Positions 11,205 to 22,200 of a stretch of 64,000 nucleotides of DNA are shown piece after piece. Source of the stretch: Terfezia claveryi. Lineage: Eukaryota; Ascomycota; Pezizomycetes; Pezizales; Pezizaceae. Each line of letters starts with the position of its first letter. Position 1 is the stretch's first letter. The notes below the pieces were generated by a model, which had not been told where the DNA came from, searched no databases, and worked only from the letters and a program-made list of their open reading frames with translations. A program made the translations under genes and the position numbers. The stretch covers positions 150,314 through 214,313 of the forward strand of contig WHUX01000092.1 of NCBI GenBank assembly GCA_015179025.1, read 5' to 3'.

Positions 11205-12438
11205 CTGATTATGCTGTGGATAATCTCTCGGGATTAGTTTTTTTCACGGCCTGATATTTTTGACTAGTTCTATGTCACCACATACTAATTCTCATGCATC
11301 GTTACCATTGTGTTGTTGATATATTGCTCATCCTTTGCCTTTTTTTTTGCGAAAAATAACCATAATTCTTCGTGTCAATAATACTCTTGGTTATAGCGTT
11401 TTGGGCGGGTAGGCGCATTGAACTGAGCGAATTACTCATTGCCACAAATGACTTTTTCAATTGATTCTTTCCTTTTTTCCTTATTTTTGCTTCGATTTCT
11501 AGTTTGCTCTTCCCATTTTACCTCTTTTACCACCATGGCGGAATACTTGGATACGGCGCGGATTTCTTTAATGTTTTTATGAGTCATGACTCTTTATCAG
11601 GTATATCCATGTTTTTTTTTTTTTTTTAGGGCTTAGCCCTGTTTTGACACGATGTGTGCCTACGTACGGGGGTCCGGTGGAGCTGGGAGTTGGTTGGCTG
11701 CCATGGACACACACTGGATGTGGTTGCACCACTCCCCCTTTTTCTCGTGAGATATCAGAGATAATTGCTACAATACTACTACATTTTCATGGCTCCAACT
11801 TCAATATTGTGGAGTTCAGGGTAAGGTAACACCATCTCGTGGTTCATATATGCATCTGTTCAATACTCTGGGACAACTAACAACGCTTAAGCAAACCCCC
11901 CTTGCCACACACATTGTGATATCTCCGGGGGGCGCCCCACAAACCTCAATGATCTCCCTACCCTCTCCCTAAGTATATCTCAGCCACATTAAACCAGTCA
12001 ACCGAATGACCCCCAGTTGTGAGCTCATAGAAACTTATCACATTCATTTCAATCAAGAATCATCTAAGGAATTTGAGGAGGAGGGGGGGGGGGGGTTAAA
12101 TGGTTTGCAAGTTTCCGAATGTTACAGCATCAGTGAGGTAAGAACATTTATGGAATAAAATATTATGATCGTCTCAACCCTCCAAAAGTATCGATGTTAT
12201 CGAGGTACTCTTGACTGGTCCAGTTTCTTTTTTTGAGTATGAACGTTGGTTGGTTCGTTGGAGGATGGTGTTTGAGATCATTTTCTCTTGCTATACTGGA
12301 ATGCTGCCTTTTAACTGTAAAACTTGCTATATTACGGATGGACATTGATGATTTTGATATTACAGCGCAAACTTTTTTATTGGTTACTAAACCGGACAAA
12401 TGTATGAACCGGACGTATGAATCCCAGAATTAAAATTT

Positions 12439-12461
12439 AAAAAAAAAAAAAAAAAAAAAAA
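12439..12461. repeat. A23 homopolymer followed by CATA repeats
   Basis: Twenty-three A residues are followed by TACATATCATACATACATACATACATA. A poly(A) tail of a retroposed sequence is one explanation; no target-site duplication was identified. Confidence 0.85.
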
Positions 12462-15400
12462 TACATATCATACATACATACATACATAGAAAACTAATTA
12501 CCTTAACCGGACAGAGGGGGGTAATCAGAGGTAGAAATGCTAGCTGCACACGAGGCCCAGAAATGCTTAGAAACCTTATACGTCTTTTGATAATCTTTGA
12601 GCCTCTCTTGCACTTTGCTAATAGTATGAGTATGAACCGAGTCTAGTCTAGAATAGAAAGCGAACTAGAAGAAGAGTAAGGGTGGATAAGAGTTGGAGAC
12701 AGACATGCTTAGAGAAAAGCAGGTAAGATCATATAAACTGGCTAATAGCTTGAGTAGGAGTAAGAATATATGGTGTAATACTTTGACTCGGTACTGTCAG
12801 AGGTACTTGAATTGGTAGTGTGGACTATACAGTTCGGACAGTGAAATTATGAACTACAAGGTCTTCATCAAATCCCAGCAACATATTAATATCACCTATT
12901 ATGTACTATCACTTAATCCCGTGGCTCCTCTGCATCCAAAAGTAGACATTACTCATAACAGATTTTACAATTGTATCCTCAAGATATTGCTTATGATTTT
13001 TTTTTTTTCCAACAAGCTCAAGGGCTATAGAGTTAAGAATTCCTACCTTTTACCAACAATAGAAGAAATTGTTCTCTGGAGGTATAGTATAGAGTCCCCA
13101 TGCTCTAGCTTATCCAGAAAATTGCGTGACGTGACATCTAACTTATAGGAGCTAAGTCCTCATGGAGTAAGAGGTTGATTGGATAAATTGATTGTATTAT
13201 CAGTCAACAAAATAATATAATATAATAATGACCCTAAATCTACATCTGCAAAACTAATACTATAAACCAAAAAGCCGTCCATCAATTTTTTTTTTTATTG
13301 TATTGATAATGTACAGGTAAATTGTATATATTTATTTTGGTTGCTCTAAATATGCTACTAGATAATCAGTGATTTTCTTTTTTACTTTCATCGGCATAAG
13401 ATTGTTATGTGTTGCTTTTTCATCCTGTAGGCGCTGTCCTCATACTCACTATTGTTCAGATATATCTAGATATAGTTAATTAGTTTTACTTATTTTATCG
13501 ATTTCAATAAGAATAAAAATTATCTCGAGCAACTGCAATATCTGCTTCCAAACATACTGCCACCTTCACCTATCTCTTGGCAACAAATTCTATGACATAG
13601 CTCAAATGAAACAACCATTTTGCCAACAAGGCATCAAATATTGGATGGACCGGAGCTTTCTGCTTGTTCTTATGCGTCCCCTAAACTGGTGGGTTCTTCA
13701 AGTTCTCATTATAGCCAGTATAATTGGTAGGTGTTGGCTTGGAAATTCCCTTGCCACTTCAATCTGGAAATAAAGACCCTATTGCCTGTACTTGCTCTAA
13801 GCAGACCTCGCTTAAGCCCACGCATCCTACAAACATAATTAGCAAACTCCTAAATCATCCAGAATCTTATAGACCTTACTTGACTACAGATTTTTTTTTA
13901 TGCATTTCAGTATAGTTCTTTTCTTTGTGGTGTTGAGTTAGAGGGGGTCTTTTGCCCCGCACACGCAAAATTCTGTTAAACTGGACGCTAGTGACAACGC
14001 CCCTGGGTCTGGTAAGCAAGTTACAAGTGCATCGTTGTAGGATCTAGGGTGCTTGCAAGGGTGCTCTTCGAGACCTTAACTGTGAACAGAGAAAAGTCGA
14101 ACTTCTCGCTGTTACCGTTATTTCTTGCATAATATTGGAATATAACCTGTAGTGAGTAGACAGGTGCAACGGTAGAATAGGCTGATAAGCCCGTGGCCCT
14201 CAGTGATGATCGAGTACAGTTGGGCATTGCTATATAGACAGCCTAATGGAAGCGTCAGTCAATGTGCGAAGTTGTGTACAATTAAATGGCTAACTAGCCA
14301 GTCGCACGATACACCAAGATTCGAGCACATACCTAGTAATGCGGGGGAGACATATGCCATCATTGATATAACCCCAACAAACCTTGGAGTTCCAATACTT
14401 GCTGATTCTGAGCATCGTGTGACCGGGCTCATCGCAGGGGACTATACTGTCCACCAATAGAGTTTGTACCACAACGCATTCAAGGCTTTGATCAGGAACA
14501 TCTGCAACAACATAAGGGAACAAGAAAACCTCTCAAGGATAATCTCACAGGGTCTCACGGTCCTGATACTACGGTAAATTGCTTCCTACTTGCTTACTTA
14601 TGGAATAACTACATGCACTTCCTACCTGGGTAGTCACTACTCTGGTAGGTTTAGTGGATTTCCGTTGCGTAGTCATGGTTTCCATCGCGCTAGCGTTGAC
14701 GGTGATACAAGTCAACTGTTCTAGCCATTTCGCTGGCTAACAACTGTTATACTGTTAAAAAAAGTACCTATTTTTAGCATGTGAATTACAAGAGTACATG
14801 GAAGTGGAAAACCATACAAGGAGGGCAGACACAGGGTAGAACCACAGGAAAGAGCTAACACGAAAAGGCTAAGGGGATTAAATTCAAACAACTATAGTAC
14901 CTATGGTTGGCGCATAAGACGGATTTTTGGATATTAGTTCTCCTTGCCGTACTCCCTCAGTAACTGAATTTCTTAATCCCTATGCTCCTGAAACTTAGAT
15001 GTCAGCTGGCAGGGGGGAGGTTGATCTTCTCTTAAAAGTACCACAAGTCGGATATTACCAAACAAGTGTTGTGATAATTCAAAAATACAAGAATACGACT
15101 GAATTTGAACAAAGTACTGTGAGAGCATGCAGCATGGCCTAATAGTGCCCTGCAACGAACTGATATTGACCTAGATATGAGGCTAATTTGAGGGTCTCGC
15201 AAGGTGGATATCGTGAGGGTAATATAAAGCAGATACGGCTGGCGATATATAGTTTAAGAGATAGGGAGGGAGGTGGGAGAAAAGGTGAAATGCACAGGAA
15301 GGATAGCAGACTATAGGTAACCCAAATTCCGGCAGTAAACCGATACATATTAATCTCAAAGTCTTCACCACAACTCTCAATTGCAGAGCCTAACTGTGTT

Positions 15401-15933
15401 TACTAAATCTCGATTTGATTGATTTACTTTGCGTTATTTCATCCCACACCCTACCTGACTTGTGAATCTTTTGAATGCTGGCGACTTGTAATTGTCCACC
15501 ACTCCTGCTTTTCAAAAGTTATCAGTTCCTACATATGGGCTAGAACTCAATCAATGCTGCAACTCGCTTTATCCGGCAAAGAAGATATACCTTCCCCTCA
15601 CATACAAGGACCACCATGCTTCTGGCTCCTGTTAGACAAAATTTGTCCATAGAAGCGCCTGAATGATCTTCAGTATTTCCCACCTTGTATACAATCTGTG
15701 ATCCATTCAAACTTCTCCCCCGGTCCCCTAAATGGCAGAGGGGACCTAGTGCATCTGTGGCTGGCCATTCCAAATGCCCATATAACCCCAGCAGTAACTC
15801 CCCCCACTGCAGTATTGAGATTGCTAGTAGGTTTGAGATGTCTATGGGCGAGTAGCGAATTCTTAATGATTGTTCAAACTTTTTAGCTCCCTGTATTGGT
15901 AGAGAAGCCCAAGTTGCTAAATCTCTGACGGGG

Positions 15934-15964
<31 letters not shown>
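15934..15964. repeat. A31 homopolymer tract
   Basis: Thirty-one consecutive A residues, the longest A run in the window. The flanking 400 bp upstream is less AT-rich than its surroundings, but no gene is recognisable in it. Confidence 0.9.
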
Positions 15965-15966
<2 letters not shown>

Positions 15967-16650
15967 AACTCGTGCGAATCGGACTATCTAATCATCGCTG
16001 AAGAATCCTTCTCTCCATCCTATCTCGCTTCCCCTTGGCCCTGCCTCCAAATAAGGTGACCTAATCTACCAAGGAGGTAGCTGAGCAGCCTGTCGATCGG
16101 GGAAGACACCCTCCCAAATTCATCTACATTGACAACCCTATCGAGATACATTCACTACGCATGGGAGGGAAGTCCCTCCGCACCACCGTTCAGTGGGACA
16201 GAGGGGTCTCGACACTGAAATGCTTGCTTTTTTTTTTGCTTTCTTCCCGAGCGAATTGATGTTTGATTTTGTTTCCCGCCCGAGCATTGGTAACTTTGTA
16301 GCATATTATACTGTAGTTCCAACACATTGCACATGCAACCGGTTGGTAGGTCACTTCTTATTGTGCGTAGAAAAGTGGTCTTGTATTTCGTAACAGACAA
16401 GGAAAATATGTGCGTGTGTGTCTTTTACTATATCCACTCTACTACTTCTAAGTGCTGGAAGCTCCATCCTATATACATATAAAGACATACCGCGATGGCA
16501 AGAGCTAATTCCAAAGCAGCGCCGTATACGTAGACAAGACGTATGTGGAGACCACCACTAGTGAGTGTCTCCGAAACTTCCTGACTTGGCATATTATTAT
16601 ACCTTGACTGCCGATATCGTGACTTTGCTTATCGAACCTTTCTGAGGATT

Positions 16651-16702
16651 GTGTTCATGGTGTATCATTGCGGATGGTGTTCATGGTGTATCATTGCGGA
16701 TG
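16651..16702. repeat. Exact 26-nt tandem duplication
   Basis: The unit GTGTTCATGGTGTATCATTG plus CGGATG occurs twice without a mismatch (16651-16676 and 16677-16702). Confidence 0.92.
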
Positions 16703-16908
16703 GTATTCTCCACCGGTACATCAGAAGAAGAATACCACTTCAACCCATGGCATGAGGTTTTATATTGAGGATACCCACGACACTTGTAATCATTGCTCCA
16801 TATAGTCCAATACGTCTAACACTCTAAATTACGCATTGCACCCTAACCCTGATTGTCTACGCTGACGCTCCACTTTCAGTTGTTGTCCTGTTCTTTATTC
16901 ACTCCACC

Positions 16909-16971
16909 ACTACGTTTCGAATCAGCAATCGAGTACGAATCAGCCCAGTCATTGCTGATTCGTAACGTAGT
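16909..16971. repeat. 21-bp inverted repeat (hairpin) with 21-nt spacer
   Basis: The left arm (16909-16929) and the right arm (16951-16971) are reverse complements at 20 of 21 positions. The spacer holds a third partial copy of the ACGAATCAGC core. The arms could be ends of a small foldback element, or form a cruciform or RNA hairpin. Confidence 0.85.
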
Positions 16972-17862
16972 GACTAGAACGAAGCGTAAGAAAGAGAAGA
17001 ACAACAAATGAATGGACGTTTATATACTACCGTATGAGTCTTGCACATGACTCTGTTGACAAGGGGTAGCCCCCAGGGGGGGAAGGGGCTTCCGAGCTAA
17101 ATCCCATAAGGTAATCATAGCGACAACCTAATGGGCACGAGACTATGTTATTCTCAGACCTAGAAATATACAAACCAATCCAATGCAACTGAACGTTGCC
17201 GAATGCTAGTCGTAAGGCATCGTTCCGAACATATTAGTCGAGAACCAACAGATATACTGACGAAGGGGAGTGAAGCGACAGCGAAACGTACCTGAAGGAA
17301 TTCAATCCCGAATGGAAAACTTGTACGTAACGGCAACAACTGAATGGTGAAGGGTTAGTCGTAAACCGTAATGCAGTGACTGCAGCGAAGCGTAAGTTAT
17401 GAGTCTCCTCCGAGCAGTATGAATCCGACCGTCATTGATTGCTGTGGCAGTCAAAATGCCTTCGCAAGCATAGAGTTCCTTTTAAGATGTGAAACCTCGC
17501 TGGGTGTTTGCAATTAGGACGTGTGTTACCCTCAACCACCACTGCGTGTGGCTTGGCACCCCCCGCCAAGATTTGCATTCCCCTGCCAGCGCACCCGCCA
17601 CCAAATCAGGCCCTATCCTGACTTCGCTTGTCCTTTCAGTATTCTACTTGAGGCTAGCTACCTAGTGCAGGATCCGACATTTCGGGCTGTGGAGCCTCTG
17701 ACCAAACCGGATTGATCCTATTCCCCTCACCCAACCCAAAGTGAACTTCTTGAGAGAATTGTCGGCGTTGAAGGTTGAAGATACAAAGATAGATTGATAG
17801 AGAGGGTTATATCACACTATACACGCCCACAACACAAAAGAGACACTATTGTTACCCACAAT

Positions 17863-19302
17863 ATGTTTTCCTGGGCCCAGAAAGCCGTGCAGTCGACGTT
17901 GGTGTTTTCCGGTTCCCCCCTCGTGCAGGGGAGAGTTGAGTGTTTGGTGTTGACTCTTATAGGCTCTCAACTGTTGCCGGTACTGCTGAACCCATCTATG
18001 GACCTGAGGCACTTCATCCTGTGAGTAAGACGATTGCAGATCCTACTAAGGACCACAAGACAGATTTGACCAGGGAGGATTTGAGATGGATGGCGCTGGA
18101 GTATACGAGTGTGGAGACGCAGACGTGGTATTTCAATATGGACAATGGGGCGTTGGGGCTGGCGCAGGTGATCTATAGCAGTGTGGCGTATGTGCTCGGC
18201 AAGGGTAGAGGGGCAGGAAAATGGGTTTGCTAACTGTAATTGATTGGTATAGGGGACTTCACATTACGACTCAGTTTTCGCTCAAGCTATTCCACCCACC
18301 AAAGGCCGATGGAACCGTTGATACGAGCGCACCAATCTGGTCTTCCAGAGCAGTCACAAATCATATGTTCGACGAGGATCAGTACTCGTTCTATGCCGAT
18401 GACTTGGCTGTTGTATTGAGTGAAGATGGGAACTCGTTCTCGATTAAGTCCATGGTTGACCCGGATATTGCGGTGGATTTGACTGTCACTAGGGTAGCCC
18501 CAGGGTTCAAGATTGGAAAGGATGGTAGGACTGGGTTCGGCACGGATGAGAAGAATCCTTGGGGGTTTATTAGGCATGTCTTTTGGCCGAGGTGTAGTGT
18601 TGAGGGGAGTGTACTTGTGAAGGGGGAAAGGTGGTGGCCGGAGGGGACAAAAGGCATGGGGTTGATGTCCATGGCGATGCAGGCGATGAAGCCTCATCAT
18701 GCTGGTAAGTTGCATGCCCTTTTTTCAAAGGGGACGCAGAGCGGGGCTGATACGTTGTACCCAGCCTCAAAGTGGAATTTCGTCAATTTCCAGGGTCCAA
18801 ATATCTCTGCCGTAATGATGGAGTTTACTACCCCCCCATCATACGGCTCGGGGGTGGTGAATGTCTCTGGTATTTCGAACGACACGACAATTATTGTCGC
18901 AAGTGCGAGTGGGGAGAGTAGTTTCCCTACGATGAAGAAGGACGAGGAGGTTGATTGGGATGAGCCGACGACTTTAAAGTATGTCTGGAAAGGAAAGAAT
19001 ACGGAAGGCAAGGAAGTGACGGCGACGTTGGAGGCGCCGAGTGGACCGAGGCTAGATAGGGTCGATGTGCTGAAGGAGGTGCCGGCATTTGTGAAGAAGA
19101 TTGTTAGTGGCGCGGCAGGGACAAGGCCGTATATTTATCAAGTGAGTTTGGCCCTGCCTTTGTGGAGAAATTAAGAACTGGACTAATATGGGTGGATGCG
19201 AAGTTTTCGGGGAAGCACAAGTTGAAGATTAAGGTCGGGGATGCACCAGAGAAGGAGGAAGAGGGAGTAATGTACAGCGAGGCGTCGTTCATCTCCTCCT
19301 AA
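17863..19302 (+). CDS. svf1: Svf1-family survival factor (lipocalin-like)
   Basis: Model: 17863-17897, 17963-18187, 18253-18704, 18765-19141, 19204-19302, giving 395 aa with consistent phases. The N-terminus MFSWAQKAVQSTL.. then VAGTAEPIYGPEALHPV is diagnostic of Svf1, as is WMALEYTSVETQTWYF. Later blocks [54 protein letters not shown] and the end FSGKHKLKIKVGDAP..YSEASFIS follow the family order. The first donor (GTTGGT at 17898) is atypical but is the one that restores the conserved N-terminus. In S. cerevisiae Svf1 supports survival under oxidative and cold stress and has been linked to sphingolipid/ceramide metabolism and transfer. The N-terminal amphipathic segment would fit membrane contact. 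Function here is by homology only. Confidence 0.93.
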
Positions 19303-20712
19303 ACGGGGGCATATATCGTTGTAGCTGTGATTGTCAAGGGGGGCTTTTTTGTGTTGCTTTTGTTTGTTTACTTCTGTATTACGGATAATGTCTACGTCTA
19401 TACATTATTAATCGAGTCTGAGAATAATGCTTGAAAGTCGCATGAAATGCATATTGGCCACGTGCAATCTCTGAGTTGTGTGACACGGGAACACGCGTTT
19501 CGAGGCCTTGTTGTGATTAGCTTGCTGTATTGCTTTATGATGTGATATTGTAATTTTTCTGTTGTGTTTGTACCGGGTGTGCTGGTACCGTACATTCCCA
19601 AGGCGTGCCGCATTAACGCAAGATGTATCAGGTAGGCGGCTTGCAGGCCAGGCACATCCTCATCCGCATCCGACCATCAGTCGCGCAACCAGACTCCATC
19701 AAGACATCCTACCCCAACACCTGCTTCAACAGCACTCCCATAGCTTTCGCAGCGCAGCGATAACGCTGACTTATTTCTCCACCACACACGCCATTGCGAA
19801 TTGCTGTGGAATTCGAAGGAGAAGAGGTTACTGGACTGGTGTCGTTGGGGGAACAAGCAACAAAGTGGAGGTACGTTTGTTTGTTTTGTTTCTTTGATGG
19901 GGAGGATGCTTCTGGAGAGAGATTGGAGTGGGAGCGGTGGAGGGTGGCGAATACTCGGGAGTAAGAGCGAATACTCGGGAGCAAGAGCGAATACTCGGGG
20001 GCAAGAGCGAATACTCGGGGGCAAGAGCGAATACTGGAGGTGGATGGATATTTATGGGTGGAATATTGTGGAGATTGATTGATTTATGATTGTGGTTTGG
20101 GAGGAGATTTGAAGGATACGGGAGTGGGGTGAGGGGTGTCCAGGTGTTTCTACGTCCTTGGAGGAGGCGGGAGAGGAGGCCATGGGACTGTTTGAGGACT
20201 GTATCTTGGGCCTGATCTTTGCTAACTAAGTACCCTACCACTATAGATTGGACGGCAGCAACAACCTAATACCACACCGGCTCTGGAAAGCAGTACTTTG
20301 AACTTATACATCACGGGATAACGGGCGAAATATCCACAGTCAGGCGTGGGTCGAGTATCACGGACTGGGAAGGGAATTTTTCAGGGTGAGAGTATTAGAG
20401 AGGCAAGGAATCTGGTTCTGTTGACACACGAAAGGAAGGAAGAACGAATCGTGAGTCACCTTCCCTCACAACCATCTCGAGGTGTGGCTATGTAGAGCTA
20501 TGGAGACCCTGGGATGCGGAGGACATAAATACGTGGTATTTGAGTCGAAGGTATGCCTAGCTGACATTCTAGGGTATTGATTCAGATATTACACACCACC
20601 CAGCTCCCAGATATTAGCTACTTGGACACCTCCATCCATATCCCACAACACTTGTACGCAGCTAAATAAATCAAGCAAGCATCCATCCATCCATCCATCC
20701 AACCAACCAACC
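19303..20712. other. Intergenic region with a possible unrecognised spliced transcript
   Basis: A GT-AG interval at 19871-20246 (donor GTACGT, branch GCTAAC, acceptor CTATAG) would join an open frame ending ..RRGYWTGVVGGTSNKVE with IGRQQQPNTTPALESS.. and a TAA at about 20320; another phase gives a different short product. No start codon or family could be fixed, so no CDS is called. The putative intron holds the 20-nt minisatellite. Close to 20713 lie CCAT and AACC tetranucleotide runs, just before the H4-variant ATG. Confidence 0.3.
19947..20036. repeat. 20-nt minisatellite, about 4.5 copies
   Basis: The unit GCGAATACTCGGGNGYAAGA is repeated head to tail at 19947, 19967, 19987 and 20007, with a partial copy from 20027. 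Units differ at one or two positions. Confidence 0.92.
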
Positions 20713-21312
20713 ATGCCCCCCCAACCACGCACCCAGGGCCGCCCCCGCCCAGGGCTAGGCAAAACTGTGCCTACCCCCGGCACGGGTAGGAAGGGAATAG
20801 CAAGGGTGATGAAGAGGGGTAGGAGGAAGTTAGACAGGGATACAATTAGGGGGATTAGTACGTCCACCCACTCCTTGTTTTTCTTCTATGGAGTCTAGTG
20901 GGCTGATATTGAGTGTAGCAAAGGGAGATATCCGCCGACTTGCCCGTCGAGGAGGAGTCAAGAGGATTAGTGGCGCGATCTATGATGATGTTAGGGCGTG
21001 TTTGGTGACACATTTGAGGAGCGTATGTATATGCACTCTATATTCCACCAACCTGGGTGTTGGAGGGGAATTCGGGTGAGGCTAATCGTGGGGGGAGGTT
21101 AGATCTTGAAAGACTGCGCAACCTACGTGGAACATGCACAGAGGAGGACGATTACAGTTGTAGATGTAATCTTTGCCCTGAAGAGGCAGGGGAGGCCGAT
21201 CTATGGTATGCATTTTCCCTCCGTAGTATGAGATGATGATGTTAATCAGGTAGGCTTCGATCCGGAGACACATGATCCCAAGAAAGGCCAGAGGATTTCG
21301 AGGAAGAGATAG
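20713..21312 (+). CDS. Divergent histone H4 variant
   Basis: Model: 20713-20857, 20919-21022, 21103-21205, 21254-21312, giving 136 aa (canonical H4 is about 102). After splicing, residues 47-67 read GITKGDIRRLARRGG then VKRISG, nearly identical to H4 helix 1 to loop 1. YVEHAQRRTITVVDV and FALKRQGRPIYGF match the third helix region and C-terminus of H4. Differences are strong: the N-tail is Pro/Arg-rich and keeps only an LGK remnant of the usual GKGGKGLGKGGAKRHRK. Helix 2 is diverged (AIYDDVRACLVTHLRS). The two lysines of the HAKRKT loop are Q96 and R98. Instead of ending GFGG it runs on for 17 residues after GF, rich in Lys/Arg. Neurospora has a divergent H4 gene called hH4v, which may be the counterpart; orthology is not shown here. 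No H3 gene is adjacent, unlike canonical H3-H4 pairs. Confidence 0.9.
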
Positions 21313-22200
21313 ATGGGTGGATATTGGTTGTTGTTGGGGGGGGGGGGTTTGGAAATGGGGGATTTGATAGGTGGTGGTGGTCGTAGTCACAGTTCGCAAA
21401 GAGTGTGGTTATTGTGGGTATGCAGCTTTGTGACAGGAAAGATGGGAAGTAGGAGGGAGGCAGTGGGTTTGCGGTTTTTGTGTTTGCGTGTGTATTTGCA
21501 GTGAGTGAGGAGAGTTATGTCATGTGTTTAGTTGGTAGGGGTGGAGGAGGCGAGTTATATCGCAATAAGGAAGCTGTTACGAATGGCTTCTTCCAGATTT
21601 TGTTTTGTTTTGTTTACCCTCAAGGTGCTAGTACCTGGCGATTTCCTGTATTGTATGTTGTAATGTATTCCTGCAGCTGGATTTTGTTTACCGTTACGTT
21701 ATATGCTATACCGTTGACTGTAAATTTTGTATCATCCATCCAATATTTTTATTTTTTTCGTTGATTTGGAGGAGGGGGGGGGGGTGCGCGTTGCAGAAGT
21801 TGTGCGGATTGTTTTTGGTTGTTTGGTTGTGTTTGGTTTTGTTGGTTTGGTTTGACCTTGAGGCTAATAATGCAAATGAAGTTGAAACGCGTTTTTTTTT
21901 TTTTTTTTTTTAAAAATCTTTTTTTTTACCACAACCATGACCCCCCGTCCTTCCTCCCTTTCCTTTCATAATGGCAATGTATACAGTAAGTATGTTAATA
22001 GGCGAATATAACTCTTATCTACAAGTACCCCTTCCCCTTCCTCCTCCCCTGAAACCCCCCTCCCCCCCCCCCCCTAAAAAAAAAATAAAAAAAAATAAAA
22101 AAATGGTACATAAGGTAAATCTAATATGCTAAGTAGTATGATTGTATATACAAAAAAAAAAAAAAGCCACATACCCACCCCACAGATATCGCCCCACTTG
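21313..22200. other. Convergent intergenic region, no gene seen
   Basis: It separates the 3' ends of the H4 variant (+) and tRNA-lysidine synthase (-) genes. It contains G12 (21336-21347), G11 (21774-21784) and C13 (22062-22074) tracts and several A/T runs. No open frame shows conserved features. Confidence 0.6.

Larger units (their letters stand above)
11205..17862. other. 6.7 kb gene-poor AT-rich region
   Basis: No coding region can be supported here. Open frames are short and lack family motifs. Features are a G13 tract (12083-12095), an A23 tract (12439-12461), an A31 tract (15934-15964), an exact 26-nt tandem duplication (16651-16702), a 21-bp inverted repeat (16909-16971) and a set of imperfect short repeats out to about 17400. 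The composition suggests degraded repeats, but no transposase or reverse transcriptase motif could be read on either strand. The last part is the svf1 promoter. Confidence 0.6.

Noticed and set aside
15540..15968. 142-codon minus-strand frame starting in a poly-Phe run
   Set aside because: The start lies in the A31 tract and the frame has no recognisable motif; treated as chance.
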